From Branchiostoma lanceolatum (lineage: Eukaryota; Chordata; Leptocardii; Amphioxiformes; Branchiostomatidae), in NCBI RefSeq assembly GCF_035083965.1, contig NC_089724.1, forward strand, positions 11,216,910-11,280,909: a DNA stretch of 64,000 nucleotides, written 5' to 3'. Of the stretch, positions 38,337-50,105 are shown in pieces. Within the stretch, counting starts at the first letter, position 1, and the number at the start of each line of letters is the position of its first letter. A program made the position numbers and the translations under genes. Below the pieces are notes generated by a model. It worked only from the letters and a program-made list of their open reading frames with translations, had not been told where the DNA came from and made no database searches.

Positions 38337-40114
38337 ATGGGACTGCTCCAGACTATCCATCCGTCCCTGGAAGAGTTAGACTACACCCAGCCGACGGTCC
38401 AGGCAGCTGTTATAGGAGGGACCATCCTCTTCTTCCTGGTGTTCCAACTACTGACCCGTCTGGTGTCCAGTCGGACGGAGGTGTACAGGCGTCTGGATAC
38501 AGCAGGGGATAAGGTGGGTGTTAGGAAGGGGGTAAGCGTTAGTTAAAGGAGTGGTGGTGGTGTATATGTGTCGCCTCCACATAAGTCTACTTGGCTGGGT
38601 GACTGTAATCAAACGTGTACAATTAGAACCGATATAGATACACAATCAGGAAATAAGCAACGAAAAGCCCAGCAAAGAAGTCAGCTATCGGGGCTAGGGG
38701 GTGGGACCAAGGTACAATCTCAGCTATAAAACGGAAGAGGAGCTGTTCAACCACGAAATCTCACGGGAAGATTTGCAATGATGAATTACAAGACTATGCA
38801 TATGTCTTAGCGTGTTGGAAATTCCTAGTCACACTAGAATTGAAGACTCGGCACCAAGACAAGCTTTGCTGAAGAATCACAAGGACATAACTTGAAATAT
38901 ACCAGGTTACCCATACTTCACAGGTCGGATGGGTCAGGGCCATTCTGGGGATGTTCTTTGGCACTGTCTCCACGGTGGCGGGGGTATGGACCATCTTTTG
39001 GGACGACTCCGTCAAGACTGACATCGCCATGGCAACCACGCCCACAGGACGCTTCGCGCTGCTCTTCTCTGTCGGGTTCTCAATCTTCGAATTGATGCAG
39101 GTTTGTCATGCACTGCTAATCAAATCAAATCAAATCAAATAAGTGGTAACGTTTCCTGAAACAAAGCTTCCATACTCACTGAAGTAGATTGAAAAGGGAA
39201 GTTTCTTTCAGTATAGCATGTTGATTACGATAAAAGCCGTAGCTGTGCTCTGGATAAAGAAGGAAAGAAACGGGCATCTAAGAATATCAGGTAAGCCATA
39301 TTTGTGAACAGCGTGCTGTTGTGTTTTAAACAATCTTGGCACGCCACTCCGAGCCTCTGGAGAGCGCCCAGCTGCATGCGGCCGGAGTAAAGTGTCGGTC
39401 AGTCCACAGGCGACGTCCTTGGTGCTGAAATGGGGTCCCTCATCCCTGACGTGTGGGGTCAAGGTCTGTAGAGCTGTAATTACACAAGTCATGAACATTG
39501 TATACTGGAGACCATAGTACATTCATCATCAAATACCTGATCCAGAAAAGGAAAATGTAATAAGTACATAGATGTGACATCACTGAAATGATAAGGGCGA
39601 GTTAATACATGTTTCTCACCCCCCTCCCCAGCTTGCTACGATGTCCCTCACACGCCGTGTGTTCTATCCCATCGTGTTCCTCCACCACACCTGGCTCACC
39701 GCCCTCCTGACACAGGTGATGTGGTGCGACCGTCTTCAGTACCTCACTGTGGCGGGGCTTGCCATGGAGATCATCCTACCGTGCGACCGGATCAGCTGGC
39801 TCCTGCTTAAAGCCGGGATGAGGAACACGAGGGTTTGGGAATGGAACCAGTTGCTTCTCATCCACACCTTCTCCCTGCGAAACATGGTGGAATGCTACAT
39901 GTGGTTCCACACCTACAGGAACTGGCGCAGGATCTGGAGTGTGACTCCTCTGCACCTGCTGTGCCTCGTGTATGGCGGACTGGTTCTCACCACGTTTTGG
40001 ATGACGCCATTTTGGTGGATCGAGAGTATCAGGAGGTATTCCGTCACCTTCAAGGCAAGGAGGCAGATGAACCTACGTGCTAAAAACAATGTTAGCGACG
40101 AAAAGACACAGTAA
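38337..40114 (+). CDS. TLC-domain multi-pass membrane protein
   Basis: Exons 38337-38513, 38924-39100 and 39632-40114 join in phase 0; 837 nt, 278 aa. An ATG at 38289 in the same frame would add 16 residues; MGLLQTIHP is preferred because it precedes the first helix more tightly. Hydrophobic segments: residues about 24-40 (VQAAVIGGTILFFLVF), then AILGMFFGTVSTVAG, and several in exon 3. The conserved TLC His-His is at about 136-137 (YPIVFLHHTW), and a Glu/Asp-rich helix follows (MEIILPCDR). TLC proteins (TRAM, LAG1, CLN8) act in ER lipid synthesis or transport (family knowledge). The 278-aa size suits the CLN8/TLCD branch rather than ceramide synthases, but no subfamily is claimed. The tail is basic. 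Candidate AATAAA signals at 40158 and 40228. Confidence 0.82.
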
Positions 40115-40599
40115 GATAAGATAAAGAGTGGACATAAGGTAGCATCGACACTTTTGAAATAAATTATGTGTTTTGTATGGTTGTTACTTTGGAAATTAGC
40201 CGCGTGTTATATGATTGCTACCTCGGAAATAAATTGTATCTTGTATCTTTGGAATCGAAAGCATGCTCGTTTTCTTTTTAACTTATGTCCGATAAATTAT
40301 ATTGATTTTGTAGAATGAGCGACCCAGCCGATTGCGTTTGCATGGGTCCTGGTTGAAAAAATGTTGAATTTCACTGAAAATATCAAATGGGGTATACGCT
40401 GTGTATTCCCCTGTTGGAAAGTTAGGAAACAATCACTATGAGATATATAAAAAAAGGAAGACTTGACATATGTTGACCAGGTGTAACGAACAATGGTTTT
40501 TCTTGTGGCCACATGTATTTTGACGGAAAGCGCTATACCAACCTTAGTCGCATGATGTCGCTGTGTGCAGGTCATCCCGTAAATAGCTTAGCTAAAGAC

Positions 40600-41073
40600 C
40601 AAAGGTCACGAGGGACAAACGCTGCGAGTGTGACCATAAAAGGTAAGAAAGGTTTGCTGTGTTGACTGTGTGTCACGATCCTACCATATTTTTTCGACTT
40701 TATGAAAGTGTTATGTAACTGAAGGCATAACCGAGTACATTTAACGTCACTGGACCCTTGTGTTTTCGAAAGAGCTCACACTGTTTGTTATACTCATATC
40801 AATGGCTTCGTTTGAGCTGTATTATTTGCGGTTAACGCGGTTACAGGTCGGCCACAATATTTGCTGGCCAGTGTCTAGAGAAAACGGAAGTGACGTATGC
40901 TATGTGAGTGATACATATTCTGGGCACGATTAGTCATACATTGCTGACACAGATAATGACGTCATCCCTAAATACTAGCCTGTACCCTATCACTACAGCA
41001 GCAAATACAACCTGACTAGGAGCTGGGAAAGGGCCAACAACCAGGGGAAGATACATTCCACGTACGGAACAGC
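40600..41073 (+). promoter_or_regulatory. Upstream region of ASB copy 1 with full CRE
   Basis: A palindromic CRE, TGACGTCA, lies at 40957-40964, about 110 bp before the start codon, and is retained in copy 2. An upstream block (AAACGCTGCGAGTGTGACC, then AAAAGGTAAGAAAGG) is also shared and could be a non-coding first exon with its donor. Between them copy 1 has about 270 bp (near 40658-40925) that copy 2 lacks. Confidence 0.5.
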
Positions 41074-43770
41074 ATGGACCACGTAAAGAACATGGTCCAG
41101 GCCGCCATGATTGGAGACACACAAGCGGTGCAACTTTGCCTCGGTACGTTCAAGAAGGTTATGTTTTCGGTTGTGCGATTGAGGACGGGTGGTGATTGGA
41201 TGGGTGACTCGGGTCAGTGGATGTGTTTGTTAACGTTACCTTCGCCAAGAAGATTATGGTTTCGCCGTCGTTTGTGTGTTGGTCTGTTTATGGATAGCAT
41301 AACTCGAGAAGCTGCGGATGGATCCTTATGATATGTTGTAAGTGGTTAAGGGTCGGGAAAACGAAGGTCAAGTTCCATAATCTGCTCCCTAGCTAGCGGC
41401 TTTCTACGCTGCTGCAGCAGAATTTCCGGTTTTCATATCTCTTGTTATGGACATGCTGTGGTCGCACGTTTTGAACAGGCACCGTTGGAACTACAGGGGT
41501 CAATTTTGTTTGAGACTTTGAAAGAGAATGATTCAAGAAGGAGTTGATGGATTGTCCTGATGTTTGGTATATAGATTGCTTAAGTGATGCTTGACACAAT
41601 AAGATGATAGTTATCAAAATCAGGATTACTTCGCATAATCAATGAGAAGATTCTATAAATCTGCTGCGCGCCATGATAGGACATCAATATTCAAGATGTA
41701 TAGATTATGCAAATGTGATCTTATTTGCATCATCTCTTTTTGCATATATTACATTTCACCGAGCTACTTTCATTGATCGATGTGCTTGGTCTAGTCGCTT
41801 TTAAGACTGAATCAAGTTAAGGTACCTTGTATTTTTCTAGACAAAGGTGTAGATATCAACGCCTCCTGGAACAACCGCACGGCTCTGGGGGCCGCCTGCA
41901 GAGAGAAAAAAGTAGACACTGTCAAGTTCCTACTGTCGTGCGGAGCAGATGTCAATCATACACCAGGTGGGTAGTGTTTTGATTCGCCATCCTCTGACGC
42001 AGTGTCAGTTTGACCATTGAATTTTTTCAGCATAAACTTAGAAACTGGTCTGTTTAGTTTTTCGTTTCAAGGCATCCTCATTTGAGGTGAAGCATGATGC
42101 TTTTTTCAAGGAGCTAGTGGTAGTGCAATGCGGCTTCGCTACGGCTCGCGTTTTTGGCCGATCACACCGGGTCACCCGTACCTTTCTCGATAAGTGTGTT
42201 GGGTTCTTTTACGTGCAGAGGTTTGACGCTTGAGGCTAATACCTGAAGCTCCCTCGTACACGGGGCCGCCGATTTTACGTCACCATCCGAAATGACGAAT
42301 ACAATCCCTTACAACATGTCCGAGCTCGAGCATAATTGACCACCAAATGTTCGGCTGTTTCTGTCACCATCTTCAGGGATATATATGCTACTTGACATCA
42401 TTGTCATTATCTTATGTTCTCCTTTGAAAGGTGGTAGACCGACACAGGCTGCATTGATCATAGCTGCGGAAGAAGGTCAGCCGGACATTGTCAAGTTGCT
42501 GCTATCACACGGTGCAGACGTCAACATTACCGACAGGTGGCGCTACTCTGCGCTTCTCTCAGCAGCCTCCAAGGGGCATGTGGCATGTCAGGAAATCCTT
42601 ATAGGTTGGAATGCTTCTTCCTTACATTCTAGTAATTTCTGTGTCGAGCACTAGAGCTTTAATTCTTAATTACCTCCGTGAAAAATGAAGGTATTTTATT
42701 TGTTGTATATTTCTGTCTGCATGTGTTTCTACAAATTTGTGATCAGCATAACGTTTAATCTCTGGATAGACTGTGATGATATCTGGGATGTGGGTAGGTC
42801 TAAGAAGATTTGCGATCGATAAGATTGTGTGACAGGAGCTAAATCATTCTCCAGTGTTTGAATTGAATGTCTGAAAGTTACACTTTGTATCCAAATGTCA
42901 GATAGTGTACGTTATCAGTTGATGATGAGAATACTCAGCGTATTAGCTATACCTAGTCGTCACAGCAAGTGTAACAGGTTTAGAATGAATGAACTTTATT
43001 TCTCAACGGCTCTAGATGGTACAATGTATGCTGATGACAGGGAAACATTAAACAATTCTTTCATCAGAAAACGAGGCGAACGTTGACCAGACGGGGATCG
43101 ACATGGCGTCTGCCCTCCACTGCGTCACGGGGGAGGAGTTAACCATGAAGGACGCCGATCCTTACCGCATCAACACTGAGGTACGACTAGATGCAGAAAT
43201 GTTCGCGGGGGGGGGGTTATGTTTGCGGTTTTCGCGGTGAAGTCTTCAGCGCGAAATTAAAACCACCGCGAAACTGTTGCACACCTATGACTGTAGCGCT
43301 ACTATACTATTGTTTCAAACACCACGAACTTAATACCGCGAACACTCCATTTTCTCCCTACCGCGAAATACACGCATACATTTCATTGTTTACCTTTATC
43401 TGCTTCTCTACAGGACTCTCTGCGACTCTGTAGGTCCCTCCTGCAGGCCGGTGCCAACCCGAACATCGGAGACGGGGGCGCTCGGGGGACACCACTCCAT
43501 GTTGCCGCTCGGGGTGACCATGTAGAACTTACAAGACTTCTCCTAGAAGCCGGGGCAGACATGAATGCCGCCGACTCTCTGGGGAAGAAACCGGTGGATG
43601 TCGCGCCCGTCGACAGTGCCACGAAAACCTTACTGCTCAGCCCCAGCCCGCTGACGCTGTGTCAGCTGTGCCGACTGGTCGTGTGGAGCAGTCTCGGGAA
43701 AGAACGACTACATGCTGTAGACAGGCTGAGAATCCCCTCAGCACATAAGACTTTCCTCCAGTTTGTCTGA
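41074..43770 (+). CDS. Ankyrin repeat and SOCS box protein, copy 1
   Basis: ASB proteins are substrate receptors of Cullin-5/Elongin B-C ubiquitin ligases (family knowledge). Exons 41074-41143, 41841-41966, 42431-42604, 43068-43180 and 43414-43770; 840 nt, 279 aa. Ankyrin repeats at about residues 7-30, 34-62, 69-97, 100-129, a looser one to 178, and 180-213; good examples are DIVKLLLSHGADVN and TPLHVAARGDHVELTRLLLEAG. The SOCS box occupies about 238-279: BC-box TLCQLCRLVV and a Cul5-type IP in LRIPSAHKTFLQFV. Nearly identical to the gene at 50106-53407. The last intron carries a miniature element. Orthology to a numbered ASB is not assigned. Confidence 0.92.
43187..43378. mobile_element. TTCGCGGT-type element in ASB copy 1 intron 4
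   Basis: Inverted GCGGTTTTCGCGGTG and ACCGCGAA blocks and an internal CTATGACTGTAGCGCTACTA relate it to the intact copy at 37716. A G run sits near 43199-43208. The ends have drifted. The same insertion occurs in copy 2. Confidence 0.65.
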
Positions 43771-43784
43771 AAATTATATTTTTA

Positions 43785-45265
43785 TTAATTTATTTACTTA
43801 TTTACTTATTCTTTCACTCAGGCCGAAGGCCCATATTAAAAAAAAACAGAGACAATTTACAGACATCTACATATAACAACAACGACAAAAATATTGCCTC
43901 AAGTGGTGTCGAAACGAGCTGGCGGGAGGACAAGTCGACAATAGTAGGGCCAGTGCCTGCTCAGAGAGAAAACCTCGGAGTGACATAACAGTTGAATTAT
44001 ACTGTTACCAGACGCAAGGAGACGCGTCACAAATGAGTGTGCCAACTTGCGCCACCTGGCGTCGAAGGTATCAACCCGACAGCTCGAGAAAAGTAAAGAA
44101 TTACTAGTAACGTTGGGTAACATAAATTCGCCATTTTTCCGATAATGGTTGACTGAAATCAATCTAGCAGAACAATAAACCATCCTTTTTTTTATTATTC
44201 TGTTAGTATCATGTACTATCTTTGCACTAATCATATATATGGTAGATTTTGTCTCTAGTCGTGCTGACACCATAATATTTTAACTTGAATCTACCGTCCG
44301 CCGCACGCACAATGACGGTGTTGTCGGACAGGTGTGAACATTATTTCGGGAGAGAAGATTCGTCTTGAATATCTTACCGCTAATTACATTTTATACAGCA
44401 GCTACTAGTATTCGTTCCATCCTTGGCTTGAGGAGAGTGCTATGGATATAGACGTGTCCAAGTAAAAAAAAATACACAAAAAAACGGCCGTACCGCACAC
44501 ATCAGGCCTTCGGTAACATCCCGTTTGTTGAGTCGGTAAAACGTCACTCAAAGTCGATTCCCACCGTCATGGCAACGTGTACATTATTCATGGGAAGTTA
44601 GCTGGATGCCGTAGCAATGGTTATACTACTATGTACATGTGTTCCTTGTTGTGTTAGGAGCAAACTTTGAGGAAAATATCGTCTTCAGTCCACTACCACA
44701 CGCAACATTAAGACAAAAAAGTGTACCTCACAAACCTTTGTCGTCTGCTTGACGACAGGATTCTGGGTAATGATATGGTGGCGGGAAAATACACGTGCCG
44801 TAGGTTGTAGCAAAGAGGAGTTTTGATGATTGATCACACTTAGAATCCAGTTGCAGGTTAGCAAAAGAGATTGTAATAAGTTGTCTTGTAAATAATTGTG
44901 TTTAGCAGGCAGGAGATGTGACATTTGTCTTATAAACCGGCGAACAACCTAGGCTGAGACATTAACATCTTAAAAGCGTCATGGTAAGCCACCCGGAGTC
45001 TCTGCATTGCACCGGCACTGTCGTTGGTCCAAAGTTGTGCGCAGTACATAGCAGAGCACTGTGATATAAAAAGGATGCCCTTCACCTCTGCTGAGCATAG
45101 GTAGAATTTGCGTGAGAAAGAATCTGCTTTAGCGTAGAGCTGTCTGGTTATTTTTCGAATGGAATCGTCATCAGAAAGGTTGGGGGTAATTTGAAAACCC
45201 AAGTATGCGGCCGAGGGAACGTAGGCCAGAAGGGTACAGTATACCGTATAATGATAATTTTAATA
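43785..45265 (-). mobile_element. LINE fragment, split by another element
   Basis: On the minus strand, 45202-44949 encodes the thumb part of a CR1/L2-like reverse transcriptase (SDDDSIRKITRQLYAKAD, then SAMYCAQLW). The frame resumes at about 44107-43915 (CRVDTFDARWRKLAHSF, then RLLASGNSIIQLL). It ends near 43790 in GGCCTTCGGCCTGAGTGAAA and an ATAAGTAAATAAG tail. The ASB copy 2 locus lacks the whole insertion. Not functional. Confidence 0.8.
44108..44948. mobile_element. 841-bp dispersed element, copy 2, nested in LINE
   Basis: Reverse complement of 26053-26891 over its full length. It splits the LINE reverse-transcriptase frame and is flanked by CTAG on both sides (44104-44107 and 44949-44952). 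Removing the element and one CTAG leaves the LINE reading in frame across the junction, which supports a 4-bp target duplication. No coding capacity. Confidence 0.75.
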
Positions 45266-45395
45266 ATTGCTATAGGACTTTCTTTCTATTCCATTTCTGC
45301 AGAGACAAATGAGTGTTGTAAATTGATAGCGAAATGAATAGAATAATACCTGAAATATAGTCAAGCTTAGAAACATGTGGCAACCTTCCTATTGG

Positions 45396-45830
45396 TTGTG
45401 TATGAGAAGGTGTTCAGCACCAGGGGCAGGCATGTTTCTGCGTTAGAAGGTGTTCAGGGACAGGCACGGTTGTGTATGAGAAGGTGTTCGGCACCAGGGA
45501 CAGGCATGGTTGTGTATGAGAAGGTGTGCGGCACCAAGGACAGGCATGTTTGTGTATGAGAAGGTGTTCAGCACCAGGGACAGGCATGGTTGTGTGTGAG
45601 AAGGTGTTCGGCACCAGGGACAGGCATGTTTGTGTATGAGGTGTTCAGCACCAGGGACAGGCATGTTTGTGTGTGAGAAGGTGTTCAGGGACTGGCACGG
45701 TTGTGTATGCGAAGGTGTTCAGCACCAGGGACAAGCATGGTTGTGTATGATAGGGTGTTTGGCACCGGGGAAAGGAATGTTTGTGTATATGTGTGTGCGT
45801 GTGTGTGTGACCAGGTGGTCAGCAACAGAG
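45396..45830. repeat. ~38-bp minisatellite downstream of ASB copy 1
   Basis: About eleven drifting units containing GAGAAGGTGTTC, then GCACCAGGGACAGGCATG and TTGTGTATG. The same minisatellite, much longer, follows ASB copy 2 at 53540-54960, so it was part of the duplicated segment. Confidence 0.9.
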
Positions 45831-45849
45831 GCGCTGCTCTTCTCTGAGA

Positions 45850-46234
45850 AAAATGTCACGAAGTGACCATTACACAGATGTGATCGCCGGGAGTCGGGAG
45901 ACTGCTATAGCCGACGCTAAGGAAATAAGAACCAGATGTACGGAGGGTACGGACATCAGCGTTGACCGGCCCTTACCAGTAATGCTTCGGTCACAATTGG
46001 AAAAAGGGGCCCTGCCGGGTAGTTCCCGGGCCGTTTTTGGCACTTTCGGGCGTGACTCCTACGTGGCCCCGTGGGGCACCCTGCGGCTGCCGGGCAATTT
46101 TTGGGCCCGGCGGGGACCCGAGAAAAATTTAGTTCTGACTTAAATTCTACCCGGGCCCCGCGGACACAACGACGCCGTGACTTCAAAGTGGGAACACCGC
46201 GAGGCACCCCTGCGGTTCCCGGCAGTCCACCGGG
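45850..46234. other. GC-rich stretch, no gene recognised
   Basis: Strongly GC-rich for this window with several CCGGG and GGGCCC motifs, then an abrupt change to AT-rich LINE sequence near 46235. Open frames on both strands come from composition. A second GC-rich stretch at about 47280-47720 may be the other half of the same unit, separated by the LINE. Confidence 0.4.
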
Positions 46235-47110
46235 ACAAGTAATAATTTTTCTATTTGTTTGTTTGTTTGTTTATTTATCTATTTGCACAAAAGGAAATTC
46301 ATAATGCATAATACGATAAACAATAGATAAAAACAGGTTCAGGAGGAGGAAAAAGCGTATATAGCGTATACTAGGCCTTCCTCGTCTATACTTATCAAAC
46401 TTGATTATGAATTATGAATAATATAGCAAATCAATATATAGAATATGATAACGATAGACAATGATAATCAAATAATCAATGGTATAAATCAAAGTTAGAT
46501 AACAACTGAACATGTGACTTTACTACAGGGGGCTATGATGGGTTTTCAGGGCACTTTTAAACGTCAGAAAAAAGGTGATTGTTTTTATATTTGTCTGAAG
46601 ACTGTTCCATATTGTGACATATTTGCATTTCAATGAGAACTCTGCTGATAATTGCTATCGTGGATATCTAGTATTTTGAATTTTTCAAATAGAGGGGCCA
46701 TGTGTGAGCTAAAGTCAGAAGCAGTTGTTATCCTTGTGAATTGAATCCTTGTGAGAATCTTTTTGAGGGATGATGTATTTGATTTTCACAATAATACCAA
46801 TTGTTTTAGCTTTTTTTCACTTATAGCAGAAACTGGGCTTTCGAGTTTAATTTTTCATCTATTATTACCCCCTAAATGTTGGTCTGTTTCTCTTGTCTGT
46901 TAGGAACATTTTCGCCTTATTGATATCATAACTTTTATTTTTACTACAGAAAATAAGGCAATTTGTATTTGTAGAATTTGTTGGTAACTTATTTGCTTCA
47001 AAATATGTACTTTACACATATCTTGGTTAGCCAGTTGTATCAGAGAATCAAATTTTTGTGGGAAAGGAATATGTTGGTGTCATTGCCAAAGAGTATAGAA
47101 TAAAGTAATG
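46235..47110 (-). mobile_element. Decayed LINE with reverse-transcriptase remains
   Basis: Read on the minus strand from about 47110: LFGNDTNIFLSHKNL resembles the catalytic LFADDT region of non-LTR reverse transcriptases. After a frame change, YFEANKLPTNSTNTNCLIF and SKNKSYDINKAKMFL match the segment that follows it. The element ends near 46240 in an (AAAC)n tail. Stops and frameshifts make it inactive. Confidence 0.75.
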
Positions 47111-47279
47111 TTATGTTATGATACGGACCAAGTGCACAGAGTAAATGTGTGTACTTCGTAAAACTGGGTCAAGTGTGTGACGTTACAGATCAGGTGAGCA
47201 GAACTAAAGCGTGAACTTCGTATATCGTGTTTCTTTTTGAGCTCCAGTGCAGTTTTATATACCCCTCAAGATACAGTAT

Positions 47280-47720
47280 GATGAGTGCCCACCAGGAGCC
47301 TGCCTGATGCCCGACCGTCTTTCGTGGGGCATTCGGCAGGGACCCTACAACTGCCACACCTGGATGTGATCAGCACGCGGTACCCTGTCGGACCCACAGG
47401 GGTCACTACGAGACACAGTCAGAGCAACTGACGGGTACCTGCCGGAGACCGGCCAATGAAGAAGTTTACAAAAATGCCACCGAGTGCCTGCCGGAGCACC
47501 CATAGACACCTGCAGGGCAGCGTGAAGGAAACTTTTAGTTGTGACCACGACAGCCTGTGCCCCCCAGACATCAGAGCCCGGCCGGGTCTACATCCCCGAC
47601 GGGCACCGGCGCAATTGTGACCAAAGCATAAAGGGGCGCGGTCCACTCCCCCGGGCTACAACTCCCCAGAGCGTTGATTAAGATCGGGCGGGCTGACTGT
47701 TCTTGGGCCGCCGGAGGAAA
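47280..47720. other. GC-rich stretch, no gene recognised
   Basis: GC-rich with repeated CCTGCCGG(A/G) and CCCGAC motifs. No frame has domain features. A 31-bp repeat (AGCCCAGGGTAAGAGCGGACAT-like) occurs twice just downstream at 47745-47820. Confidence 0.4.
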
Positions 47721-47934
47721 TTGCTAGCGACCCGTTGCTAGTCTGGGCTCACAGGGTAAGAGCGGACATGAGGACGGGGAAGAGGAGCCCAGGGTAAGAG
47801 CGGACATTAGGACGGGGAAGAGAGACAATGCAACAAACGGAAGGTGGGGCGACCATGTATCCATATTGACACATGATCTTACATTGCTATAGCACCGGTC
47901 TTGTATGACCTTGTTATATTAGAACATACAAAAC

Positions 47935-48505
47935 TTTCAAAAAAATCTATGAAAGAGAAGCATATTTAAACATTGCAAACTTCGAACATCGCAGAGCGAT
48001 GTGTAAACTTCGCATCAGTGACCACTCCCTACACATAGAATCTGGAAGGCAAAACCGTACCCCTCCTAATAATAGAACATGCGAATTCTGTGACGATTTA
48101 TATGTTGAAAATGAAATCCACTTTTTACTTGATTGTTCCTTATATAAAGATGAACGGCAATCATTGTTTAAGATAATAGAATTAGACAAGAAATGTACAA
48201 ATATGTCAAAACAGGACACTTTTATATACCTGATGTCATGTAAGAACGAACATATAATGGACAAAGTATGTAGTCATATTTCCAAATGTTTCAAAAAGAG
48301 AGAAGAAACTACTAGGTGATCAGCATTTAGTTTAGCAATAGCCCACATTTTGTATATTTGTTCTTAGTTCTTAGTATTAGAATGTAGCATTTTATCAATT
48401 TATGTTTTACTTTATACTCCTTACAGACCACATGTGGTTTTCTGTGCATTTAGCCCTTCTGGGCAGGAATATGCAATAAAGACTATTAACATTAACATTA
48501 TAGCT
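47935..48505 (+). mobile_element. 5'-truncated LINE, 3' end
   Basis: A 106-codon frame at 47999-48319 starts MCKLRISDHSLHIE and continues CEFC, then NEIHFLLDCSLYKDER, the zinc-knuckle C-terminus of a non-LTR reverse transcriptase. The 3' UTR ends in GCAATAAAGACTATTAACATT with an (ATTAAC)n microsatellite. The first half of the element, including the catalytic domain, is missing. Confidence 0.82.
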
Positions 48506-48909
48506 GTAGTTTGAGACAAACATTTCGGATGGCACGGGATTGTACGTGGCCGTGAATTTTTAGTCGCAGAGGGGAAACAGATTGTCAGCGTGTAGGATCT
48601 GGGTTGAGTTGTGTGGGTCCAACTCCTGACTATATCTTTACTTTGTTATCAAATTATGAAAGCCTCAATCAGTACTTGACTAGGCGAATCAATGTGTCAG
48701 GGGTCAATTATACGAGACGCAGGATGTACGGGCGCTGTTATTGATAGATTATTTTTTTCAGACGTAACATTGCTAGCTTTCGCGGGAAATAACTGCGCGA
48801 TACAGTTTCACATATTCTCGGATGACGCTAATCCTTATCTTTGACTACTGATAATGAGGACGCTAAGCTGTTTCACATTACCTCCGGGGTCTTGGTAGCT
48901 GGTCTGATA

Positions 48910-49173
48910 GCTGATTGGTAAACGCACACAAGCTGACGACAAAATGACGTCACAAATACAAAAAGGCGATCTGTGTCGTCACAATTCAAGATGGCGGCCC
49001 CCACACAACCCGACGGATCCTACATAGGTTTCGCTACGCAAACCTGTAATCAATGCACATACAAGGGAATGAACCCACTGTGTGCTGGTCACGAGATTGT
49101 CTTAAATCTACGAGCAGATGTAGCAGTCAGGCTTGTTTCGAGCGAAGTTGCTGATGTTTTCACGGTACATTAA
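48910..49173 (+). promoter_or_regulatory. CCAAT/CRE/YY1-like promoter block with a 61-codon frame
   Basis: ATTGG at about 48914-48918, a full CRE TGACGTCA at 48945-48952 and a YY1-type AAGATGGCGGC at 48988-48998 fall within 90 bp, the layout of many TATA-less promoters. The ATG in the YY1 motif opens a frame to 49173 (MAAPTQPDGSYIGFATQTC). I do not recognise the product and see no clear donor, so coding is uncertain. Confidence 0.4.
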
Positions 49174-49904
49174 GTGCGCTTTTACAGATGATGACTGGTA
49201 CCCGACTTGCGAGACGGGTATCTGCTGCACTTCCTAGTCAGATTGTCTGACCATCAATAAAGTTAAGGATGGTCACTGGCCGTCTTGGACCACAGATGGC
49301 CATAGATTGAGATTTTAAACCTAGTACCTTATGACCTGCAAGGTACTATCGGGCCTTACGAGGCTTTTCTTGGCGGGAACATAAGTGACCAGTAAACGCG
49401 TTTTCTACGCTGCCACATACGAGAACGACCTTGCGCGGTGAGGTATACGGCCCTTTCCCGTTCTACCAGCTACATGTAGTAATGTTACCTTTATCAAACG
49501 AAATGTTACAATTTCGTAACAAGTCCGTAGGCCGCTGCAGAAACACACTCAGAGGTGGCCAAAAAAATGATTAATGCATTCTCAATAGTCTGAGTGAACT
49601 TGTCAGCGCTGTTATCAACAGCCTTCGATTCTTACTTTGAAATCGTCAAAATATAGGAACTGCCATATCAGAGGGTTGAATGTTGAAAATTTCGAACTGA
49701 ATTTCGAACTGAATTTTAGAGAAGGTATACCATTTAAATTTACTGTGTCGCATAGTTTGCCAAATCATGACAGTCCAAGAGACTCATCCTGTAGGTCGCT
49801 GACCTAACTTAAAATGTCACGCATGAAATAATCAATGGATTGTGATCTCAAAGGTTGGCAAACAAAGCTTGAAACGCAAACAGCCGAGGTCTATATAAAG
49901 GTCC

Positions 49905-50105
49905 CATTGTGACAAACGCTGCGAGTGTCACCATAAAAGGTAAGAAAGGTTTGCTGCACGATTGGTCATACATTGTTGACACAGATAATGACGTCATCCC
50001 TAAATACTAGCCTGTACTCTGATACTACCGCAGCAAATACAACCTGCCTAGGAGCTGGGAAAGGGCAAACAACCAGGGGAAGATACATTCCACGTACGGA
50101 ACAGC
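49905..50105 (+). promoter_or_regulatory. Upstream region of ASB copy 2 with full CRE
   Basis: TGACGTCA at 49989-49996, about 110 bp ahead of the start codon, in the same setting as copy 1 (AGATAATGACGTCATCCC). The shared upstream block is only about 15 bp from the CRE-containing block because the 270 bp seen in copy 1 are missing. Confidence 0.5.
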
